Shown here in pieces: positions 25,301-30,876 of a stretch of 33,348 bases of DNA; within the stretch, counting starts at the first letter, position 1, and each line of letters opens with the position of its first letter. This DNA is from Bacteroidota bacterium (GTDB lineage Bacteria; Bacteroidota; Bacteroidia; Chitinophagales; Saprospiraceae): contig JACRAN010000071.1 of the NCBI GenBank assembly GCA_016234735.1, positions 1-33,348 of the forward strand. Direction: 5' to 3'. The notes beneath the pieces are model-generated. The model was not told the DNA's origin and did not search any database. It saw nothing but the letters and a program-made list of their open reading frames with translations. A program made the translations under genes and the position numbers.

Positions 25301-26446
25301 TTCCAAACTGCCGGGCGGCAACGGGATGTCGTTCCAGTAGTGGGCGTTGGCGAAAAAAACCCACTCGAACGGCGAGGTCGGCAACCGGTCGAGGGCCGTG
25401 TGGGCGGCCTGGGCATAGTTCAGTTGGAAATTCACGCCGGACTGGAGGTATTTGAACAGCGGGGAGTGGGCGTTTTCGGGGGTTTCCTCGTTGAGTTTGC
25501 TGGCCGTTTTCAGGTAGTCTTTCCCTTTTTCCTTCAACGTGGCCAGCACGTGTGCGGCCCCGGAAAGTGTGGGGAAAGTGCCTTTTTTTAGCCCTGCATC
25601 TTTTTTGTACAACTTCAATCCCTCGTCGAAATAGCGGAGCGCCAGGGCATTTTCACCTTTAAAATAAAGCGCCGTGCCCATGCGGGCAAGCCTGCCGAAC
25701 GATGCCGGTTCGCGTTCCGCCATTTTCAGCGCCTCGTCGAAGCGGCCCTGCCGCAGCAGTAGGTTCGACATCAGTTTGAGGCCCGTTTTCATTTTTTCCC
25801 GCTCCGAAAACCAGCCGTTGTTTTCTAGGTAGGCCACGTACTCGTCCGTGGGTTCCAGCCGTGCCAGGCCGTCTTCCAACAACTGCCCGATGGCCATTGC
25901 CTGAATCACTTCGGGGAAGGTGGAGAGCCATTCTGCATCGAACGGGCTGAAAAATGTTTTGAAAAAATCGGACTCCACCCACAGGGCTAAGTGGAAGCGG
26001 TGGAGGTCGCCCATTACCTCCTCTGCCCGCTTGAGTTCGCCTTCGTACAGCGCAATACGCAGTTCCCTAATGCAAACCTCGTAGTTCCTCGGCCCCCACA
26101 TCCACTCCCGGTAGGGCAGCACCCGCTGTATGTTCCGCACAAAATTTTTGAACTGCTTGTCGATGACGGCCATGCGCATGGCCAGTTCCCGGTACTTTTC
26201 TGCCACCACCATTTCGCCCTTCGGCCCAAAGTCCAGCCACCCACCGGCATCGAGCAGTTCCCGGTACTCCTTCACCTGGGGTGCCTGGATGTAGGTGCCT
26301 TTTTCGGAGCGGATGTCGCATTCCCGCAGCAAGTGGACGAGGTTCGTCTGGCCGATGGGTTCGTAGGCAATCGTCAGTATTTTCAGGAGGTCCTGTTCGG
26401 TGGCGGAGAGTTCTTTGAAACGGTGGCGGAAGGTGTTGATATCCAT
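22325..26446 (-). CDS. SNF2-family DEAD/DEAH-box helicase with long helical N-terminus
   Basis: 1373 residues. The last third is a complete SNF2 ATPase: motif LRPYQEDGFRWL near 916, Walker A DDMGLGKTVEA near 942, Walker B LDEAQAIKN near 1035, TTGTPVENHLGELWNLF, and the second lobe with FSQFVRHL and the final motif DQASDRAHRIGQ near 1310. The first 900 residues are helical, partly TPR-like (LALRYFDEGLKLYKK), with no nuclease or zinc motif that I recognise. Such proteins move along double-stranded DNA and remodel bound proteins; RapA-like transcription recycling and phage defence are both known roles in the superfamily, and the sequence does not choose. The ATG at 26446 is followed by MDINTFRHRFKELSATEQDL. 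A promoter core and an inverted repeat lie upstream. Confidence 0.93.
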   Translation of the reverse strand: MDINTFRHRFKELSATEQDLLKILTIAYEPIGQTNLVHLLRECDIRSEKGTYIQAPQVKEYRELLDAGGWLDFGPKGEMVVAEKYRELAMRMAVIDKQFKNFVRNIQRVLPYREWMWGPRNYEVCIRELRIALYEGELKRAEEVMGDLHRFHLALWVESDFFKTFFSPFDAEWLSTFPEVIQAMAIGQLLEDGLARLEPTDEYVAYLENNGWFSEREKMKTGLKLMSNLLLRQGRFDEALKMAEREPASFGRLARMGTALYFKGENALALRYFDEGLKLYKKDAGLKKGTFPTLSGAAHVLATLKEKGKDYLKTASKLNEETPENAHSPLFKYLQSGVNFQLNYAQAAHTALDRLPTSPFEWVFFANAHYWNDIPLPPGSLEKFKTWLHLAAKNGYRWVEMEMAALLSKFERDEKAAAEYAETAANLEEELGCESLAHLFPRMEKWERALDALLHLQAKKTKKTAAEDKRTRLVWWVDFADNEIQPVEQTFGKSAWSKGRNVALKRLKELKVDNMTEQDMEAARSVKVANHGYYGGIEYWFEWEKLLPALVGHPLLFLLDNPNVSMELVEKKPQLLVEERKDSYEIKFSHDFKSAGVQLVRETPTRYILLNVSELHAEINRLLDYGHLKLPAKSKDKLIETVGNLSAIVTVQSEVGGEAVNIPTIEGDATVFVHLLPVGDGFKIEFFSKPFTTEPPYFKPGTGRENVIAEVGGLPTKAVRDLKKEKDNARRVENACPTLLRVPNENREWLFDDAEDCLNVLLELDPLRAAGEVVLEHPKGEKLRIAGQIGFDQLSMGIRKERDWFSVEGKVQVNEHLVLDFRQLLDLMQNSKGRFVQLSDGQFLALTNQLQRKLEELNNIFSKTKTDLRFHPLAAHTLEDFTGLLHDVQVDAAWKKQLSRLRESREINPKVPSTFKAELRPYQEDGFRWLSQLAYWGVGACLADDMGLGKTVEALALLLDRAKQGPALVCAPASVVRNWYHETKKFTPTLNPLVFGEGDRKTMLDNLQPFDLMLCTYGLMQQESELLTEKHFTTIVLDEAQAIKNRATKRSQTAMLLQADFKVITTGTPVENHLGELWNLFNFLNPGLLGSLDRFNETYAVPIEKLQDRERRNQLKRHIQPFILRRRKNDVLEELPEKTEITLNVELSQEERAFYEALRRKAIENIESSNGDAGDKRFKILAELMRLRQAACHPRLVQHDSELSSSKLNLFAETVDELLEGGHKALVFSQFVRHLKIVEEWAQKQGISYQYLDGSTPLPQRDKAIRAFQSGEGDLFLISLKAGGFGLNLTAADYVLHLDPWWNPAVEDQASDRAHRIGQLRPVTIYRLVAEDTIEEKIVKLHADKRELADSLLDGTEVSGKLNAEELLALIKG

Positions 26447-26452
26447 GCCGGG

Positions 26453-26540
26453 TATTTACGATTTACGATTTTGGGTTTACGATTAAACAATTGATAGTCA
26501 AGTGTTTGTAACCGTAAATCCCAAATCGTAAATCCAAAAT
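26453..26540. repeat. Intergenic inverted repeat in the SNF2 leader
   Basis: Imperfect arms at about 26453-26484 and 26510-26540 are built from the word TTTACGATTT and its complement, the same word as in the perfect repeat at 10693-10776. It lies 7 bp upstream of the SNF2 ATG, so it would be in the leader of that transcript. Confidence 0.8.
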
Positions 26541-26567
26541 CAAAATGCTTTTTTTAAAACGGGCGGA

Positions 26568-26575
26568 CAAAGGTA
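26568..26575 (-). promoter_or_regulatory. Possible -7 promoter element for the SNF2 gene
   Basis: The minus strand reads TACCTTTG, an exact match to the TAnnTTTG core, about 122 bp upstream of the ATG at 26446. A transcript from here would carry the inverted repeat in its leader. No clear -33 element is seen. Confidence 0.4.
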
Positions 26576-26808
26576 CGGCTACGGTTGCATTAGTTTTCAT
26601 TTTGGTTTGGAAATGATTTTTTTTGAATTCGCTGCATTTTCCAGACCAGGAGGTTGCCGGAATTACGGAAGCAAAGGCAGCCCCGCGTTCTTCGCCCGAA
26701 AGCTGTCTGTGTGAAAAGAGAAAGAGAAATAATTAAGCGTAATTTTACCGCCCACCTCCCATTGCATTGCTATGAGTTGTTAGTCGAACAAACACCAACC
26801 CGTTTTTT
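26576..26808. other. Intergenic region without recognised features
   Basis: Upstream of the decayed effector gene. I see no reading frame, hairpin or repeat that can be supported. Confidence 0.4.
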
Positions 26809-27244
26809 ATGCAGGACCTTGCCAACTTGGAACAGACGCTCAAATCCCTTCTGGTAGAAGAGGGCATGGGTGCCGTGATGCACGAATTGGAGAAGCACCT
26901 CCCCCCCCGATGCGCCCAAATACAACGCCCTGATACAGTTGAAAGCCCGCCTCAACGAGTTGAACCCGTATCAAACGTGTGCTGTCGGAGGAGCCATTCA
27001 CGTTGCAAAACGACCAGCTTCGGGACGACATCATGGTTTTTATAGATAGTCTGGAGGACAAATACTTCTCCGCCGCCGCTGCCAGGCAGGCCAAAATGGG
27101 CAGCGTACTCTACCGCATCCCGCACAAGATGGCATCCGGGGCGGCGGCTGGGGTTCGGAGCCTTACGCCACCCGCACTTTCGTCCGGGACGGCAAAAACG
27201 CCGGGAGCGGGGACGATGAGGTGGGCTTTCGGCTGGTGTGGTGA
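26809..27244 (+). pseudogene. Decayed conflict-system gene: effector-associated domain joined to FGE-sulfatase tail
   Basis: From the ATG at 26809 the frame reads MQDLANLEQTLKSLLVEEGM to HELEKHLPP and breaks in a run of eight C (26891-26898). A second frame continues DAPKYNALIQLKARLNELN and breaks again near 26963; a third continues RIKRVLSEEPFTLQNDQLRD and DIMVFIDSLEDKYF. Stitched together this resembles the effector-associated domain EAD11 of Bacteroidota. It goes on with GSVLYRIPHKM, the start of a next domain, and then jumps (near 27133) to RGGGWGSEPYATRTFVRDGK and VGFRLVW plus a stop at 27244, the typical end of a formylglycine-generating-enzyme/C-type-lectin fold domain. So two frameshifts and one large internal deletion separate this from an intact EAD-X-FGE protein. 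Domain names are by eye. Confidence 0.65.
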
Positions 27245-27257
27245 GGGGTTGAAGCGG

Positions 27258-27280
27258 TACGATTGCTCCAAGCAATCGTA
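27258..27280. terminator. Hairpin between the decayed gene and the defence operon
   Basis: TACGATTGCT (27258-27267) and AGCAATCGTA (27271-27280) are perfect 10-bp complements with a CCA loop. It lies 23 bp from the stop of the minus-strand operon and 13 bp after the decayed gene, so it could end both transcripts, although no T-run follows directly. Confidence 0.5.
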
Positions 27281-27302
27281 TCGATTGCCATTATAATCAA
27301 GC

Positions 27303-28259
27303 CTACAAATTCAAAGAACGACCAGCTATAGCCGACTTAAACCGACTTCCATCAAATGAAATAGCCCCAAAATGATTATTTCCCTTTTGATTTCTATGAA
27401 CTTCAAATTCTCCATGTTGGGTATCTACGCCAATGATTAAGTTGGAGTTTGGAACGATGAAAATAGTTCTATCCCTGTTTTGAGTAGCAAGATTTCCACT
27501 TGCTGCCTCCCACCTATGCAGTTCTGCTATTTTTCCAACCAAATCATTAATGACTGCTATCCTATCGGTAGTTGGCTTTGTTGCAATACCACGATAAAAG
27601 TCCTCCCAGTCATCTTCCTTACTCAGTAAAAGACTGTAAAGCTCAAGCATCGGTAAAAGAGTTTGGGTTTTAGTAGAAACGTCAAAACTTGGGCGATGAG
27701 AATCCCAGTCAAACAAATTAGATAGGAAATGTAAATGACATTGAATAACATGCTGTTTCTTACTTGCATGTTTTACCTTCTCTACTTTTTCCTCAATAAC
27801 AACTTCCTGATTCAGCTCTTCAACATTAATCTCTAAATCACATACATCCCATGATGAGTCGTTATTGAAACTGACAGCCAAAGATTTTTTTACAAGAGAT
27901 GCTGCAAGGCCAGTTTCACCATATTCTTTACCGTCATATATCAAGCTAATATTGCCATATTCATCATAATCAACATCTTCTGGGGTAATATAAGGCGAAT
28001 CAAAAACACCAAGTAAAAAATTGTATTCTGAGTCTGTAAAGTCAAAATTCTCTGTAAGAAATTCTCGAATATTTGATGAGGCGGTAATAGCCATCTCAGC
28101 GAAATCATCTTTACGTCTGAATGCAAAACTATCCTCTTGTAAGGATTCTATAATTTTCTTCAACAACTGCCCAACCTTGGCTAACTCAATCAGCCAAGCC
28201 TTTGCCTCGTTGTCATCATCGGCAATCCGCACGGATAGTTCATTGAAAAATACCTCCAT
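27303..28259 (-). CDS. Operon-encoded putative effector with colicin E3-like RNase C-terminus
   Basis: 318 residues with no signal peptide or membrane segment. Residues 1-260 are not recognised: helical at first (LIELAKVGQLLKKIIESLQE), then an acidic beta-rich part and a charged stretch (VVIEEKVEKVKHASKKQ). The end, from about 264, reads RTIFIVPNSNLIIGVDTQHG then EFEVHR, NNHFG and the final basic tail. This follows the colicin E3 cytotoxic pattern (WDxQHGxxE...HLG...R). Asp279, His282, Glu286 and Arg314 have the same spacings (3, 7 and 35) as the E3 residues I recall as Asp510, His513, Glu517 and Arg545, and His296 fits the conserved HLG histidine. E3 cuts 16S rRNA in the ribosomal decoding centre. 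The gene starts 3 bp after the AAA ATPase stop, so the two are a unit. The domain call is by eye. Confidence 0.7.
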   Translation of the reverse strand: MEVFFNELSVRIADDDNEAKAWLIELAKVGQLLKKIIESLQEDSFAFRRKDDFAEMAITASSNIREFLTENFDFTDSEYNFLLGVFDSPYITPEDVDYDEYGNISLIYDGKEYGETGLAASLVKKSLAVSFNNDSSWDVCDLEINVEELNQEVVIEEKVEKVKHASKKQHVIQCHLHFLSNLFDWDSHRPSFDVSTKTQTLLPMLELYSLLLSKEDDWEDFYRGIATKPTTDRIAVINDLVGKIAELHRWEAASGNLATQNRDRTIFIVPNSNLIIGVDTQHGEFEVHRNQKGNNHFGAISFDGSRFKSAIAGRSLNL

Positions 28260-28262
28260 CTT

Positions 28263-29405
28263 TCAAAATAGTTTTGCCATAGAGTTTGTCCATTCGTCGA
28301 AGAAACCTTTGGGAATTTTAGTAGTAGTACCATCAACTGTCTTCCGGTGAAGTTTGCCATCTTTGTCAAAAACGATAGGTGTTATCTCGGAGCTGTTGTC
28401 TTCCTCACTCCTTTTGAAATAAAACGCAACGGCTTTTTCTGGGTCTATTTGCCCCGTCCTCGCAGCTAAACGAATGCCATTGAGAATATGGTCACTGTGT
28501 GTCTCAACTAAAAGTTGCGCTCCATTTTGAGCGGCGGCGGCGAGTAATCTTCCTAACTCAGCCTGCCCCCGTGGGTGGATATGGGACTCAGGGTTTTCCA
28601 ACAAAATCAACTGCCCCGGCTTGGCAGTAAGCAAAGTGACAACCACTGGGAGTACATAGGAAAGACCGAAGCCAACGTTTTTTGGCTTGTAGCCGATAGT
28701 CTGACCAAGCGAGGTTCCGAACTGATAGGAAATTCGGGATTCTTCATCCGATACTTTTTCTGGCTTTAGGCTGACTCCTGGAGAAATCTCGCTCATCCAT
28801 GCGTCTGCTTGATGGATTAGCATGTCAGACTTCGCTTTTGGATGTTGCAAGTATTCGCTGGTGATTTCCAGTTCTTCTCCAAAAACTTCGAGAAAATGTA
28901 CAGCATATTCCCCAAAAACACCAATTGAAAGTTCGTTCTCAACAACATCTACGTTTCGAGAATAAATATTCTTTGGACTTAGACGTTCTGCATTCAAATA
29001 GTGAAAATCCTGCGTAAATACTGTACACATCGCCAAATCGGGAGCAGCATACTGCCTTGCAGAAGTCAGCGTATTTGCGTCAGGCGTGAGATATACATCA
29101 CAAGGAAACACCCATTCAAAAGCAAAATCAGTATCAAGCAACAGCTTGAAATCAATCGTCTTTTCAACTCCAAACTGAAACCAAACGTCCTTTGCCACTC
29201 CTGCATCAAATAGTTCGTTTTCCTTTTTATTAAGCAATAACCTACCACGTCCGATTTCACGTTCACTCTGCCTTAGCAGCAAAAGTGTTTGAAGCAAAGA
29301 GCTTTTCCCTGAACCATTCAGCCCCGTTAGCAAATTGAGGTTCCTCAAATCAACGCTTGCCGATTTGAGCGACTTGAAATTATGTATGGAGATGCTTCGA
29401 ATCAT
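28263..29405 (-). CDS. AAA/ABC-type ATPase with DUF3696-like C-terminus
   Basis: 380 residues. It starts MIRSISIHNFKSLKSASVDL, the usual opening of RecF/SMC-like ATPases of defence systems. Walker A is GLNGSGKSS (28-36), the ABC signature region is NVGFGLSYVLPVV (243-255), Walker B is QLILLENPESHIHP (265-278) and the H-loop-like motif is VETHSDHI (300-307). The last 20 residues (KIPKGFFDEWTNSMAKLF) match the DUF3696 tail. No TOPRIM nuclease is fused, unlike OLD proteins. It likely dimerises on ATP and senses DNA or a phage product to control its partner. It overlaps the S-subunit stop by 4 bp (ATGA) and is followed after 3 bp by the putative E3-like effector, so translation is probably coupled. 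Confidence 0.88.
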   Translation of the reverse strand: MIRSISIHNFKSLKSASVDLRNLNLLTGLNGSGKSSLLQTLLLLRQSEREIGRGRLLLNKKENELFDAGVAKDVWFQFGVEKTIDFKLLLDTDFAFEWVFPCDVYLTPDANTLTSARQYAAPDLAMCTVFTQDFHYLNAERLSPKNIYSRNVDVVENELSIGVFGEYAVHFLEVFGEELEITSEYLQHPKAKSDMLIHQADAWMSEISPGVSLKPEKVSDEESRISYQFGTSLGQTIGYKPKNVGFGLSYVLPVVVTLLTAKPGQLILLENPESHIHPRGQAELGRLLAAAAQNGAQLLVETHSDHILNGIRLAARTGQIDPEKAVAFYFKRSEEDNSSEITPIVFDKDGKLHRKTVDGTTTKIPKGFFDEWTNSMAKLF

Positions 29406-30844
29406 TGTATTGTCTCGTTTCGTAGTTCCGCCTTCAGCATGGCCTCGGCAGCGGTTTCGCCCTGCTCGATGGCCACCTCAACGGCTTGTTTGGCTAAGGT
29501 GAGAAGCGCTTCGCTTTGAGTCTGCAATGTAAAACTTTTCAACACTGATTTGCTGATTTCGGCCTGACCAAGTTTGTGGATAAAAGGAATGTAAAACTTG
29601 GCAATATCCTTTGGATAAAGTTCTTGTTGCGCAGAACCTGCGCTTACTTGTTCTGTTTGAAGGCGACCTATTTTAGAATTTAATACAAATGCGACATAAA
29701 TTGGGTATTCATTTTGAACACGTAAAATGTTGACATGATTACTCGCCAATGCTTTCTCAGATTTTAAATAAACTTGACTCCTGCCAATGTTTGCACCTGT
29801 CGTATAAATCAAGATATCGTTTTTGAACACATGGGCTTTGGGTTGCAAATTCCAATTGTTGAGTGTTGTTCTTTCAAAGTTGTTATAGTCCAAATGTTTT
29901 TCAAGAATATGGCGACTGTTTATGACAGCAATTTCCCCATTTTCCACATAGTCAGGTTGTAAACCTCTGGCATTGAACTGCAGAATTTCCGCTAATTGCT
30001 TTGTATAAACTGCTTTTGAGGAACAAATTGTTGCGAGACTTTCATACTTATGCTGATAATACTCTGCATCCAATCGCCCCGACTCAATAAAGGAATTTGA
30101 AAACGTTTTGATATTGCTGTTTACCTGTTCTCCATTATCAAAATTTAAATCGGCCATGCCAAGGGATAGAAAAAGGATTTTTTCTGCTTGTTGATAATTT
30201 TGTATACTTTCATCTAACCTTTGATATGCTAAAACTAATACACTTTCTACTTTTTTTTGAAACCTTAAAGAAGGTACGAAGATGGGTAGCGTAGAAAGAT
30301 TATCAACGCTAATATAAGGATTCATTTGACCTGTTTTTTGCTTATCTGCAAAAGACTGACCAACTTTACAATTAAGGTAAACTGCCAAGTATGATGGAAG
30401 TAATTCTTGTTTAGGTATAATAATGGCAACATCTTGATTGATTGCCATAGGCTCTTTAACTTCATCCAAAAAAGCAAATGCTTTACAGATTCTTCTTTTG
30501 ATAGTGCAAATTACACTGTCAATTTGAGCATGACTTCTCTGATATTCCTCCTCAAACTGCTCTATTGTTATTCTTTTAAGCTTATCCTGATTTAGCACCA
30601 AATCATCAATACATTCAACAGTAATAAACTTAACTTCTCCTTGTGTGATATCATGCTTATATGGCGTGTGTCCTGAACTTATGTACTTCGATAGCTCCTT
30701 GAGTTGCTTGAACTCACCTGTTTCTATTAACCTATCAAGGCTTGCAGTTGCTGAATGGGCAAAATACTCTGAGTCAACTCTGAAATATTTACCTGATTTA
30801 ACTTTGGAAAATAATTGAACCGAAACTTCCAGCCCTTCCAACAA
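29402..30844 (-). CDS. hsdS: Restriction-modification specificity subunit (HsdS-like)
   Basis: 480 residues as read from a TTG at 30844. Two target-recognition domains are visible, about 40-215 (LSKYISSGHTPY, then GQMNPYISVDNLSTLPIFVP) and about 255-445 (RGLQPDYVENGEIAVINSRH, then ELYPKDIAKFYIPFI), each followed by a helical spacer (FQKKVESVLVLAYQRLDESI). The subunit gives DNA sequence specificity to the methyltransferase and nuclease. The start is unclear: the frame is open upstream without ATG, the residues before the TTG (AKYKG) look like part of the protein, and an ATG at 30864 is one base out of frame. The gene is strikingly AT-rich, as usual for S subunits. It ends in an ATGA overlap with the ATPase gene. 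Confidence 0.87.
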   Translation of the reverse strand: MLEGLEVSVQLFSKVKSGKYFRVDSEYFAHSATASLDRLIETGEFKQLKELSKYISSGHTPYKHDITQGEVKFITVECIDDLVLNQDKLKRITIEQFEEEYQRSHAQIDSVICTIKRRICKAFAFLDEVKEPMAINQDVAIIIPKQELLPSYLAVYLNCKVGQSFADKQKTGQMNPYISVDNLSTLPIFVPSLRFQKKVESVLVLAYQRLDESIQNYQQAEKILFLSLGMADLNFDNGEQVNSNIKTFSNSFIESGRLDAEYYQHKYESLATICSSKAVYTKQLAEILQFNARGLQPDYVENGEIAVINSRHILEKHLDYNNFERTTLNNWNLQPKAHVFKNDILIYTTGANIGRSQVYLKSEKALASNHVNILRVQNEYPIYVAFVLNSKIGRLQTEQVSAGSAQQELYPKDIAKFYIPFIHKLGQAEISKSVLKSFTLQTQSEALLTLAKQAVEVAIEQGETAAEAMLKAELRNETIQ

Positions 30845-30876
30845 ACCCTTATACTTGGCTTCATCGGAAGGGCTAT

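Noticed and set aside
28263-29405. OLD-family nuclease or Gabija GajA
   Set aside because: The ATPase ends in a short DUF3696-like tail at 380 residues, with no room for or motif of a TOPRIM domain, and no UvrD-like partner is present.
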